This document shows, in pieces, positions 1 through 10,077 of a DNA stretch of 64,000 nucleotides. This DNA is from Panonychus citri (lineage: Eukaryota; Arthropoda; Arachnida; Trombidiformes; Tetranychidae). Every line of letters starts with the position of its first letter. Position 1 is the first letter of the stretch. Below the pieces are notes generated by a model, which made no database searches, had not been told where the DNA came from, and was given only the letters and a program-made list of their open reading frames with translations. The translations under genes were made by a program, and so were the position numbers. The stretch is taken from positions 558,001 through 622,000 of the forward strand of contig NW_026515438.1 of the NCBI RefSeq assembly GCF_014898815.1. Direction: 5' to 3'.

Positions 1-2159
1 AAAAGTAGATGAGGAGGAGGAAGAAAATGTTTTAAGGTTAACTCATCATCTTGAAAACTGACCGAAGGTCAGTTAGGTATTAGAAACCTGTTACAAAGAC
101 TATTTTAAGTACCAAGAAACTTGGAAAGGAGTTGAGCCAGTTGGGGAGAAGAAGAAGAAGAAGAAGAAGAAGAAGAAGAAAAGGAAATAAGAGGAAGGAA
201 GATGAGGTGAGATGAGATGATGGAAGATTATTCACTTAAATATTGCCTAAAATAGAGTAACAAGGAGAAGGAGAAGAGAGAGAGAGAGAGAAAACGAAGG
301 GCTTGACCATCGAAAATGGACAAAGCTAAACATCAACCCTTCTTAAAATCCAATGTAATACTTTTTTCTTCTTCTTCTTCTTTTCTCTTTTTTCTCTCTC
401 ATTCTCACACAACTGGTCATAACCATTTCTATTTCTCTTTCATCATCATCATCATCGTCGTCATAATCATCAGTATCTTTATCATCTTTCTTATTCTCTC
501 ATTCTCTCTCTTTTCCTTTTTACCCTCAAGGGATTTTCTATTTCGATTCACCATCAAAACGAAACAAAAGTAAAAATTTTCATCTTTACCGCTTTTTACT
601 CAACCCTTTTGTCTCATCAATGCCATCATTATATTCATGATACTTGCAGTCGTTGGTCATCCGTTTCATGTTGCACCAACTTGACCAATTCTAATTAACC
701 CATTGAGAGAGAGAGAGAGAATTAGACTATTTTTAGCTCTCCAATTGAGTAAACCATATGTTACATGTGTTTGGACACTTAAATTGTATCACTAATCCTT
801 TTTCATTTTTAATCCTTTTCTGGTTTAAAAGTTTTTCATATGTAATTAAATGTTATCAATTAATTTCACGGATCAATCAATTAATTCGATTTATCAATTG
901 ATTACCTTCAATAACACGGCCAGTACAATTAATAGACTATGTTCATCTCTAGATGTCCACCAATTGTCCATCTCAATCATCAAGAATTATTGTCCAATTA
1001 GATATCGTAGTTATCTAGAGTAATAGATGACCTTTGGTCAAGAAAATGATTCAATTCTTCACAGTTATAATCTTATCATCATGATGGTCAAACAACTTTT
1101 CTGACCTTTCCAATTACTCAGAAACTTATAATCAAGGATATTTATTATTAATAAATCGTCGATAATCAAGATAAACTGGCCAGTTAATTGTATGAAAATA
1201 GTACAAAGTTCAATGGTTAATTGTTGGTAATTTGATTAAATCTTTCATAATTATTTGCCCTTTGTAAGTGTTACCGCTTCCTAATCACATGGAAGGAAAA
1301 TTAAATCAATTAGTTAACAAGTTAATCAGTTAATTGTCATGGTGATCAATGTTATCTGCAAACATTAAATTGTTTATTTTAGTAAACTAATAATTAATTG
1401 GAGTTTTTTTAACATTTAATGTTATCAATTCAATTGTTTAATCAATGGAAAGGAGGAAAATTAATATTTGTTTAATAATTAACGATAATTAAAAGTTTCT
1501 TTTTTTACTCTATAATAATTTTTAGAAAAAAAATTTCGTTTCAAATTTCAAGGGGAAAATTATGATGAGATGGACATAGCAACTTACTGGTCAGTTATCA
1601 GTTGATATTCAAGTGGAAAAAGGGTTCAGCTGATGGTCAATCTTTCGGTTCCCTTGACCATTTGGTCACTCGCTGTTTGCTAATCTATTTTAACAATCAA
1701 AGGCAATAATTATCATAAGAATTCATAAAATTACATATGGTAATGGTCACTTTCTGTTTTCGAAATTTTTTCTTTTGTTCTTTTCACTTTTTTTTCTCTT
1801 CTCTTCCAAACTGACCAGACTAATCCATAAAGTAAACACGAAGAGTTTACTATGATGACCATAACAAATGAAGATAATTAAAACTTTTTCAGAGAAAATC
1901 ATAACTATGTTGATAGTTATCAGAAACTATTTGATAAAATCTTTTATGATTGTTTCATTGGTCAGTTGGATAACAATCGAGGTTCGCTTTTGATTGGTTA
2001 ATGTTAATGATGTTATATATTATTATGTAGTCTCAGGATGCTTGACCATTACTATAACAAATGGTATAGGATGAGGGATGTAACTTTTGAACGGATATTC
2101 AATGTAATGAATGACCACATACAATGTATGAAAAGTAGTTGTACTAAATTGGTGATGAT
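1..2159. other. Non-coding flank, no gene seen
   Basis: A+T-rich DNA with a GAA/AAG trinucleotide run near 145-181, GA dinucleotide runs near 277-291 and 705-720, and pyrimidine-rich stretches. The small open frame at 316-573 is low-complexity Ser/Phe/Ile translation of a TTC/ATC repeat and is not supported as a gene. No exon with flanking splice sites or recognisable protein motif was found on either strand. Confidence 0.6.
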
Positions 2160-3640
2160 CATCATATGTAAGAGACCATGAAGAGTAAAACGAAATCATC
2201 ATCATTCGCATCCTCATCACAGGGAAAAAAAGGAAAGAGAGAGAGAAGGGGAGTTGGTGTGGGAGGTAAGAGAGAGATGAGAGAGAAAAGAGTAGTGACC
2301 AAACGGAAAAGCGAAATTAAGTTACCCTTGTGATTATTGGAATAGAAAAGGTCATCGAGAGGGTTCACCTAAACTACTAATAACATTTACTAATCATTAG
2401 CTGATCATCAACATCATCATCATCTTAATCTTCATCTTCATAATCATCAGTGTCTTTTTCTTGATGATCCATTTACTTCAAGTTTAACTGTTTTAATTTG
2501 ATATTTGAAAAGTTTTCTTTTTAAACTAAATTTAGAGTCATTGTTGCATAGAACCGTTACCAAATGATCTGTCGGTGGATATAATTTACTTCAGAATGAC
2601 CAATGGTCATCGTTATCGTCTTTCTCTCTTTCTCTCTCTCTCTTTCTTTCTCTCTTTCTTGGTTTGATTGTTTGTCTTTGTTTTCTTTTCATTGATTATT
2701 ACCTGTAAACGCCATAGTGTTTACCAGAAGCACGATCACCACAAATTGAGCAAAGATGTTTAGATCCACTTAAAGGATGATTAGGAGGATATCGCGGTGT
2801 CGGTGAAGGAGAGGCGACCGGTGTTGTTGGTAAACTAACGGAGTTACTTGGTGGACCAGGAGTAAATGGATTGTTATTATTGTTGTTGTTGTTGATTATA
2901 TTGTTATTCAATCCTATTCCTCCTCCTCCTGATCCTAATCCAATGGGATAAGTTAACGTTGGTGGTGTTTGTCCAGTAATCGGAGTGGGTGAATTTATCC
3001 CTGGAGTTCCAGGTATTCCAATACTTCCAGAATTACCATTGGCAACTAGAAGAGTAAATGAAAATAAGTTGAACTTGTTTTCTACACAATCGAAGTTTTG
3101 TAGTAAGAGTTGAGTAGAGAAAGTAAATTATTCTAAATTCAACTTTACTAAAACTCTTTTAACACATAATCAAAGAGTGAGCTTGTGATTTCTCATAGAT
3201 TCAATTTCTACACTAATCATGTTAATTTAGAACAATTTAAAATGTAATTTAGAAACTTTTCCCAATACTTTCGCTCGAAGCTTTAGATGCATGTTTTGGA
3301 TGATGGACCGAAGAAAAGAGTTACTTTTTCTCTCTCTCATTCCATTTGGGTTGTTGAGTGAGTGTTTAGAATCACATGGAATAACAGGCTCATTGGTCTT
3401 CTGTGCTAAGAAACATTGGCTTTTACATTAGAATTCAAGGTTACTAGGAAGTGACATGGAGTGAGAAGGAAGGAGATAAAAAGAGAAATAAAAAAGCGAA
3501 AAGAAAAAGAATATAAAAAAACGGGTTACCTTGCAATTCTCGCTTAGAGTCTACAACGATTATACAAGATAACGAAATTCATTCAATTGGACAAGAACAT
3601 GAATTCAGTTTCTTTTTCTTTCTTTTTTCTAATCATCTAA
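2160..3640 (-). pseudogene. Duplicated RXR fragment (intron 2, exon 2 copy, part of intron 1)
   Basis: This block repeats 11560-12410 and 12790-13250 in the same orientation. It holds a second copy of RXR exon 2 at about 3045-2703 (343 nt) whose 70-residue stretch, from the Asn-run to the first zinc finger ([16 protein letters not shown]), is identical to the one at 12250-12042. Only a C/T difference upstream was noticed. Acceptor and donor are intact. About 370 nt of intron 1 present near 12.42-12.79 kb are missing here. No matching exon 3 follows to the left, where homology stops near 2160. It is therefore a fragment, unless it belongs to a second RXR gene whose other exons lie outside the window. 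The near identity implies a recent duplication. Confidence 0.75.
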
Positions 3641-3929
3641 TGTACCTACTTGTAGTACATGGATATGCAAATTAGGGTCTGATCTTTGTTGGAGAGACTC
3701 GATGAATCCAAGGTGGACTTGGATAGTGGTAGTTTGACCGATACATATTTGTCATGTTAAAAGGTCGAGCTTATTAGCATAAAATTGCGTTTCAAGGTCT
3801 TATGAAGGTGCTAGCATGAGCTACCTTCATGGTCAATGGTCTAACTTAACCTATTCAAGTCTCTAGGACTAATGGTTGCCGAGAATATCTAAAAAACATC
3901 GACAAGAGTATATGAATTGACTTGAATTA
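3641..3929. repeat. Dispersed repeat remnants
   Basis: Two short stretches recur elsewhere in the window. The part beginning AGGGTCTGATCTTTGTTGG resembles 13660-13710. The part with TTTGACCGATAC resembles 9130-9150. A small inverted pair, ATGAAGGT and ACCTTCAT, sits near 3805-3830. There is no coding capacity. This looks like debris of a mobile repeat at a duplication junction. Confidence 0.4.
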
Positions 3930-4850
3930 TATCCACCGACAGATCATTTGGTAACGGTTCTGAACAATTGGTTTAAAATGAAAACTTTTCAAATATCAAA
4001 TTAAAACAGTTAAACTTGAAGTAAATGGATCATCAAGAAAAAGACACTGATGATTATGGAGATGAAGAGATGGAGATGAAGATTAAGATGATGATGTTGA
4101 TGATCAGCTAATGATTAGTAAATGTTATTAGTAGTTTAGGTGAACCCTCTCGATGACCTTTTCTATTCCAATAATCACAAGGGTAACTTAATTTCGCTTT
4201 TCCGTTTGGTCACTACTCTTTTCTCTCTTCTCTCTCATCTCTCATCTTTCTTTCTTTCTACTCTCTCTCTCTCTTACCTCCCACACTCACTCCTCCCCCT
4301 CTCTTTTTTAAATTTTCCCTTTTTTCCTGCGATTAGGATGCGAATGATGATTTAGTTTTACTCTTCATGGTCTCTTACATATGATGATCATCATCCCAAT
4401 TTATTCTCTCTTTCTCTATTAGTTATCACTATTTTTCGCATTACAATGTAGCTTTAATGTCGTTGATGAGTTTTCCCTCCGGTGAATCCATCACTTTGAT
4501 CAATTGTGAAATAGTCTCAATATAAAGACGACATCACTTCCCGTAGGATAAACACAATTTGTTTTCTACTCTGGTTCCTATTTTCTACTCCACTGATTCC
4601 GTTGATCGTCAAAGTCCTTTAGCGTTCATCTTTCACTTTGCTCTTTCAGGTTCTTTCTCTATCAATCGATTTTATAATTATTGAGATGTTAATGAAAATA
4701 ATTATTCTAATTGTTATGTATAAACTTGGAACTAATCTAATTTTCATGATCAATTGTTTTTCCCTTCAGTTGTGAAGTTTGTAAGGGTTTCTTTAAAGAA
4801 TACTGATTGAATAAGATACTCGTAACGCCATCTAGCTGGTAATTTAGATT
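3930..4850 (+). pseudogene. Inverted RXR fragment (intron 2 and 5' end of DBD exon 3)
   Basis: This is an inverted copy of about 11180-11950. It reads on the plus strand from the intron block, through an acceptor ending TTCAG, into the first codons of RXR exon 3 (CEVCKGFFK-like P-box region, about 4770-4800). It then breaks off into unrelated sequence with a stop. The tail at 4815-4846 is the inverse of 9758-9790. The frame at 4140-4355 is the same intron piece seen at 2162-2368 and 11593-11775 and is not a gene. With the block at 2160-3640 it forms a large imperfect palindrome. Confidence 0.75.
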
Positions 4851-4969
4851 CTATTTCATAATTAACTTTCTGCTCATTTAGATGGTTAGTAAATTGAAGG
4901 TTTTACTGATCATAACTAAAGAGATCGTTTTAATTTATGAAGTAGATCTAAACATCGTTGCTCAATTTG

Positions 4970-5107
4970 TGATTGATTTACAAAAAAAAGATCAACTGAC
5001 CATTGGAACTGGACAACGTCAACGTTTGTGTCAACTCTTTTTCTTTTGCTTATAATATTGAATTTCTTTTAAATGCTCAGTTTAAGATGTTTATTGTTAC
5101 AAACTCA
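4970..5107 (+). repeat. Left arm of inverted repeat flanking PCYT1
   Basis: The arm contains ATTGGAACTGGACAA near 5003-5018 and TTAAGATGTTTATTGTTACAA near 5087-5107. Both reappear inverted at 6954-6974 and about 7045-7065. The sequence between is alignable but diverged. Together the two arms (about 120-140 bp) bracket the cytidylyltransferase gene. Confidence 0.55.
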
Positions 5108-5214
5108 AGACAAACCGTTTAAATTCATGAAGAATTATCGTAAAAGTGATTATCTTAATTATCTTAGTTAATCTCATTTTCTATGACTGAAAATATCTTT
5201 TCGTCTAATCAAAT

Positions 5215-5584
5215 GATAATAATCTCCGAAATTTCATTCGATTAATAGGAGGACGAAAAAATCAAATTTGAGAGAAGAGAGACTAAAATGAAAGGAAGAC
5301 AGGAAGATAAGAAAACGAATTGGGATGATAAGAGTACATGCGTAAAAGAAAAGGAGGGAATTGACCATAAGAGTCGCTGGATGGACATCGTATTTAAATA
5401 GAAAGGATTCTAAGCTCAATGTTACGACTTCATCATAAGATCTTCGATTGATCAAGTTGATTTATTTACTAAAGTTTCATCATCCTCATTCTCATTCTCA
5501 TTCTCATCATCTTCCCTCTCACCTTAACCTTCACCTTTATTTTCATTTTCATCTTCACCTTCATCTGATCTTCTCTATTCCATC
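5215..5584 (+). promoter_or_regulatory. PCYT1 upstream region, duplicated
   Basis: The 5' flank of the cytidylyltransferase gene. From about 5215 to 5470 it is essentially identical to 8225-8480, about 3 kb downstream. The later part is a CATTCT/CATCCT pyrimidine-rich tract of different length in the two copies. It ends in ATCATG at the start codon. It probably contains the promoter and 5' UTR, but no TATA or initiator element can be named with confidence. The short open frames here are identical in both copies because the DNA is duplicated. Confidence 0.4.
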
Positions 5585-6858
5585 ATGTCTCATCCCAATA
5601 TTTTCCATAAAAAGTTCAATGCGATTCCTTTTATCCCTCATTTAGCTAAGAATGTGAATCATCAGCATCACCATCAAGTGATAACTTGTGAGATTCCATT
5701 GGATTTAACATCTACTAATTCACCATTTACTAATTCATCGCCATCATCAACTCCACAATCAGGCACTTCTTTCTCATCTCCATCAAATTCATCTCGAGAA
5801 CCACCGACTCCCAGTCCACCGACTGAAGAAATGGAGATTTCTTCTGATCCAATTGCTCCAATTGCTCCATTCCAACCAAGCCAATCGATTGGTCGATCCA
5901 AGACTCAATCTCAATCTCAATCTCAAGAGTGTAAATTTAATGTTCAACGAGCCGAATCATCATCTTCATCCTCTTCATCTTCATCATCATCTAATACTAA
6001 TACTCCAGACGGAATACAACAACCGACAACACCAACAAAAGAAGGAGAAACATCCCAAGAACAAGATCAATCGACAAACGAAGCTCCATATTCTACGGAC
6101 GCTGAAGCAATTGCAGAACGTAATGCCTGTGATTATTCGATTAAAATCACCATGGAAACAGCTAAAACTGGTAAAGCGCCGAGGAGAGTTCGTGTATATG
6201 CTGATGGCATTTTCGATCTATTCCATTTGGGACATGCTAAACAATTGAAACAAGCCAAAAATGGCTTCCCTGATGTTTGGTTGATTGTTGGTGTCAATAA
6301 TGATGAGATGACCCACTCACTCAAAGGAAAAACTGTCATGAATGAAGATGAACGTTACGAAGCGGTTAGATTCTGTTGTTTTGTCGATGAAGTTATTCGA
6401 GATGCTCCTGGGTTCTTACTGAGGAGTTTTTAGCCGAAAATAAGATTGATTTTGTTGCTCATGATGATATTCCTTACACAACCGACGATCAAGATGATGT
6501 TTATTCTCTAATCAAAGAGAAAGGGATGTTCCTGACGACTAATAGAACCGAAGGTGTTTCAACAAGCGATTTAGTGGCAAGAATTGTTAAGGATTATGAT
6601 ATTTATGTTCGCCGTAATTTAGCTAGAGGATATTCTGCAAAAGATATGAATGTATCCTTTATAAATGAGAAAAAGTTTCTCCTACAAAACAAAATGGAAG
6701 AGCTTAAAGACAAATTTGAGGAAAAGAAACATGGATTTCTTCAAATATGGGAAGAGAAGTCAAGAGATTTTATCGGCAATTTCCTCGATCTATTTGGCCG
6801 TCAAGGTGCTTTAAATAAAAGTGAAGGGCTTCAAAGGGCTTTACATCTAATTGAATAA
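5585..6858 (+). CDS. Pcyt1: Choline-phosphate cytidylyltransferase, one-base frame break
   Basis: CTP:phosphocholine cytidylyltransferase, which makes CDP-choline, the rate-limiting step of phosphatidylcholine synthesis. The frame opens at ATG 5585 with a Ser/Thr/Pro-rich N-terminal region of about 185 residues. The catalytic domain follows: YADGIFDLFHLGHA (the nucleotidyltransferase HxGH signature), then VDEVIRDAP. After the codons for DAP at 6408-6410 one T appears to be missing (CCT-GGG where CCT-TGG is expected). The first frame runs to a stop at 6433, while the family sequence continues one frame over through AHDDIPY, NRTEGVSTSD (the conserved RTEGxSTS motif), FINEKK and an amphipathic membrane-binding helix region to a stop at 6858. 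The gene is intronless, and the C-terminal phosphorylation domain of vertebrate CCT-alpha is absent. It may be a pseudogene, a recent null allele or a base-calling error. AATAAA lies at 6854 and 6872. Confidence 0.85.
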
Positions 6859-6953
6859 AAAGGTTTTCAGCAATAAAAAAGGAGATTAATTAAGATCATT
6901 AAGTTAATCATTTTGACCCAATTCTTCTTGAATTTAAACTTTTTGTCTCTGGC

Positions 6954-7096
6954 TTGTAACAATAAACATCTTAAGTGACCATTTGGAGGATTTATTAATA
7001 ATTTAAATCGAGTTTAATCAAACAAACGGAAAAAGAATTGATGTAAATTTGTCCAGTTCCAATGATCAGTTAATCTATTTTTGTAAATCAATCAAA
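6954..7096 (-). repeat. Right arm of inverted repeat flanking PCYT1
   Basis: Inverse of 4970-5107. The 21-bp end TTGTAACAATAAACATCTTAA is a perfect match to the reverse complement of the left arm, and the outer CCAGTTCCAATGATCAGTT part matches with one change. The middle has diverged. Beyond it (7097-7364) the DNA is non-coding and A+T-rich. A stretch at 7240-7320 recurs at 9465-9545. Confidence 0.5.
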
Positions 7097-7364
7097 ACTA
7101 ATACATGAAATTGCATATGTTCATTCCGATGTCGATGGTGGTAGTGATGATGGTGATCGCAATTGGTCATTTTCTTTACAAAATTATAATATTTTCTGTA
7201 TTAGTCAAACAATTGAACAATAAATCATATCAATAACTAAAATTTACCTTCTTCTTGTTGTATAAATAATATAAATCATATTAATAAGAATTTAAACTAG
7301 CTTTAGAGTCATCGTTGCATTACAATGTTACCAAATATTCTTTCTGTGGATATAATTTAATTTA

Positions 7365-7960
7365 ATTCAATCAGCTGATACAATTGACGATCCGCTGCTT
7401 GCCAAATATTAGTAATTGGATCCTAAGGAATCAAAAGAATAAAGTAACAATTAGCCTGATTAATATTCTAATAATTTCATGATGAAATTGTCTAGAAGAT
7501 GAAACCTACACTGAGATCAAGATCATCATTTCGAGGTTCACTTCGTAGTTCCGCTTCCAAGATCCTCTCGATTGGCATATCGTTATGACTTGTACTTGTA
7601 CTTTCAACTTCGTTATCATTTTTATCCTTATTCCGTTGTCGCTCTTCTTGGACAGCTAAATAAAGGCCAGCAAAGTGTAAGAGTAAAGAAAGTTATCATT
7701 AATTTTAAAAGAGAAACAATGAATTGTAATTACCATTTTAATTTCTAAATAATGTCAACCTACCTTCTCGTTTCATTCCCATCATGAGACATTTCTGATA
7801 TCGACAATATTGACATCGATTCCGTTGTCGCTTGTCAATGATACAATTTTTTTCCTTCATCGGAGGGAAAACTCATCAACGACATTAAAGCTACATTGTA
7901 ATGCGAAAAATAGTGATACCAATAGAGAAAGAGAGAGTAAATTGGTGATGATGACGATCA
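7365..7960 (-). pseudogene. Duplicated RXR fragment (exons 5 start, 4 and part of 3)
   Basis: Direct copy of 10620-11110. It holds the first about 60 nt of RXR exon 5 (NIWQAADRQ region), the donor/acceptor-flanked hinge exon 4 and the distal half of DBD exon 3. At about 7858, inside the exon-3 copy, it jumps to sequence matching 11464-11560, so the P-box half of the zinc-finger exon is deleted. It cannot encode a receptor. Only small differences from the intact gene were seen, so the event is recent. Confidence 0.75.
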
Positions 7961-8220
7961 TAAGTAAGAGACCATGACCATTTTCTCTCTCTTACCTCCC
8001 ACATCCACTCCTCTCTCTCTCTCTCTCTTAAATTTTTCCTGTGATGAGAATGCGAATGGTGATGATTTAGTTTTACTCTTCATGGACTCTTACATATAAT
8101 CATCACCATTGGGACGATCCGTTTAAATTTATGAAGAATTAAGGTAAAAGTGCTCATCTTAATACCTTAATATCTTATATATTACATGTATATAATATCT
8201 TAATATCTTTTCGTCTAATC
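7961..8220. repeat. Inverted intron-2 remnant
   Basis: CT-rich and ATG-rich sequence resembling the intron-2 block at 11560-11660, partly in inverted orientation (CTCTTACCTCCCACA, then ACTCTTCATGGACTCTTACAT). It is followed by TTCGTCTAATCAAATGATAATAATC, present also at 5200-5224. No coding sequence was found. Confidence 0.45.
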
Positions 8221-8712
8221 AAATGATAATAATCTCCGAAATTTCATTCGATTAATAGGAGGACGAAAAAATCAAATTTGAGAGAAGAGAGACTAAAATG
8301 AAAGGAAGACAGGAAGATAAGAAAACGAATTGGGATGATAAGAGTACATGCGTAAAAGAAAAGGAGGGAATTGACCATAAGAGTCGCTGGATGGACATCG
8401 TATTTAAATAGAAAGGATTCTAAGCTCAATGTTACGACTTCATCATAAGATCTTCGATTGATCAAGTTGATTTATTTACTAAAGTTTCATCATCCTCATC
8501 CTCATTCTCATCATCTTCCCTCTCACCTTACCCTTACCCTTCACCCTCATTTTCATTTTCATTTTCACCGTCATCTGATCTTCTCTATTCAATCATGTCT
8601 CATCCCAATATTTTCCATAAAAGTTCAATGCGATTCCTTTCATCCCTCATTTAGCCAAGAATGTGAACCATTAGCAACAACACCAACATCAACCACCCGG
8701 AATCAATCATAG
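8221..8712 (+). pseudogene. Truncated copy of PCYT1 5' end
   Basis: The 5' flank and first codons of the cytidylyltransferase gene (5215-5690) are repeated here. The copied start ATG (about 8594) is followed by the same first residues, MSHPNIFHK. A one-base loss then shifts the frame, an in-frame TAG appears, and homology ends near 8690 before any catalytic residue. It is a dead 5' fragment produced by the same duplications that scattered RXR pieces in this region. Confidence 0.8.
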
Positions 8713-8901
8713 TTATCCACAATATTCATTATCCATTATCTACTTAACCTAGTTACTCTTATTCACCTCAGTGTTTTGCGAATAACACTTGCTATCCACT
8801 AACAATTTATCATTATTATTGCAATATTATTAACCACGATAGCCACGATATTATTGGAAATAACTCGAAAAGCATAATAAACAGCACGGAAAAAGTTGGA
8901 G

Positions 8902-8925
8902 CTAACCTAACCTAACCTAAACCGA
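8902..8925 (+). repeat. Interstitial telomere-type repeat (CCTAA)n
   Basis: CTAAC repeated three times followed by CTAAACC, i.e. about four units of the arthropod telomere repeat (TTAGG on the other strand). It is followed by an unusually G+C-rich patch (CCGAAACCCGCGGGATCTTGGG, 8921-8942). It lies within the rearranged 2-10 kb segment and is far too short for a functional telomere. Confidence 0.6.
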
Positions 8926-9191
8926 AACCCGCGGGATCTTGGGAAAGCGGGATTTTCTGGTTTTTCTCGGTAAATTTTGAATAAGATTCTCATATTCTGG
9001 GCACTTATTAAGATCAGTTTTAGTTGCCGATGATAATACAGGGCAATTCAGCTACTTTGTTGGCTTTCTTTTCACGATTAATCAAAAACACTTGACCGAT
9101 AGAGTCCATATTTCGTCTATGGAAGTTTGACCGATACTCAATTGTCATATTTCAAGGTCATAAAGGTTATTTATGATAGAACGCATTTGAA

Positions 9192-9421
9192 GGTCATTTG
9201 AAGAACTTTTTGAAAACTAGAAATTTTTTCAAACCTAGTCATGAAGTCAAAAAATTATAATATCACAAAGCAACTTTGGTATCGCGCTTCAACAAAATCA
9301 GTTACTTTAGATAACTTTTTACAGAAAGCAAATTGAATTAGACCCTGTAAGCTTAGAAATGATAAAACATAACTGGTAGGCTTAAAAAATTTCTAGTTTT
9401 CAAAAAGTTCTTCAAATGACC
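9192..9421. mobile_element. Foldback / MITE-like element with 38-bp inverted ends
   Basis: Positions 9192-9229 and 9384-9421 are perfect reverse complements over 38 bp (one end starts GGTCATTTGAAGAAC, the other ends GTTCTTCAAATGACC). They enclose 154 bp of A+T-rich non-coding DNA. No transposase is encoded. A clear target-site duplication was not identified, so the true outer ends may lie further out; upstream sequence resembles that near 3735. Confidence 0.65.
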
Positions 9422-9459
9422 CTCAAGATTAAGCACTTGGTCCATTTGCTTTCGGATCG

Positions 9460-9795
9460 AGATTTACCTTCTTCTTGTTGTATAAATAATATTAAATCAT
9501 ATTAATAAGATTTTAAACTAAATTCAGAGTCATTGTTGCATAGAACCGTTACCAAATGATCTGTCGTTGGATATAATTTACTTCAGAATGACCAATGGTC
9601 ATTGTTATCGTCTTTCTATTTTCATCTCTCTCTTTTTCTTATTTCCTTTCTTTTTCTTGGTTTGATTCTTTGTCTTTGTTTTCTTTTCATTGATTATTAC
9701 CTGTAAACGCCATAGTGTTTACCAGAACAAAGAAAGTTAATCAAGAAATAGAATTTAAATTACCAGCTAGATGGCGTTACGAGTATCGTACTCAA
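9460..9795 (-). pseudogene. RXR intron 2 / exon 2 tail fragment
   Basis: Repeats about 11830-12066, ending with the last about 30 nt of RXR exon 2 (GTAAACGCCATAGTG) and its donor. It then diverges into AACAAAGAAAGTTAATC. The adjoining 9758-9790 is the inverse of 4815-4846. This is the fourth partial RXR piece in the window. Confidence 0.65.
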
Positions 9796-10077
9796 TAACA
9801 ATTAAAGAATTAAGATTTGGTCAACTCATAAACTGAGGCTAATTGTTTCAGTTTTAAATGTTTGAAATAGAAAAATATTTCCAATCAATTGAATCATTTG
9901 AAATGTTAAATTATGTCTTTTATTTGTTTGTATAATAATATGTATTTATGTTCATGTGTATATTTAAGATGGATAATGAGATTTAAGGTGATTAAAAGTA
10001 TATATTTTGGATTAGATGTATAAGAATTGTAATATATTTATAATATTCGTAATTGAGAGAGAGAAAAGAAAAATAAA

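Noticed and set aside
316..573. 85-codon frame on the plus strand
   Set aside because: Translation is Ser/Phe/Ile low complexity from TTC and ATC repeats; no motif, no splice context.
2023..2368. Two small minus-strand frames, with relatives at 4140-4355 and 11593-11775
   Set aside because: They fall inside the duplicated RXR intron 2 block and exist in several copies only because the DNA was duplicated; composition is repeat-derived.
5234..5455. 73-codon minus-strand frame, identical at 8244-8465
   Set aside because: Antisense to the duplicated 5' flank of PCYT1; conservation of the frame reflects duplication, not coding selection.
5674..6339. Other-frame and antisense frames over PCYT1
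   Set aside because: Shadows of the Ser/Pro-rich N-terminus and catalytic domain; no homology.
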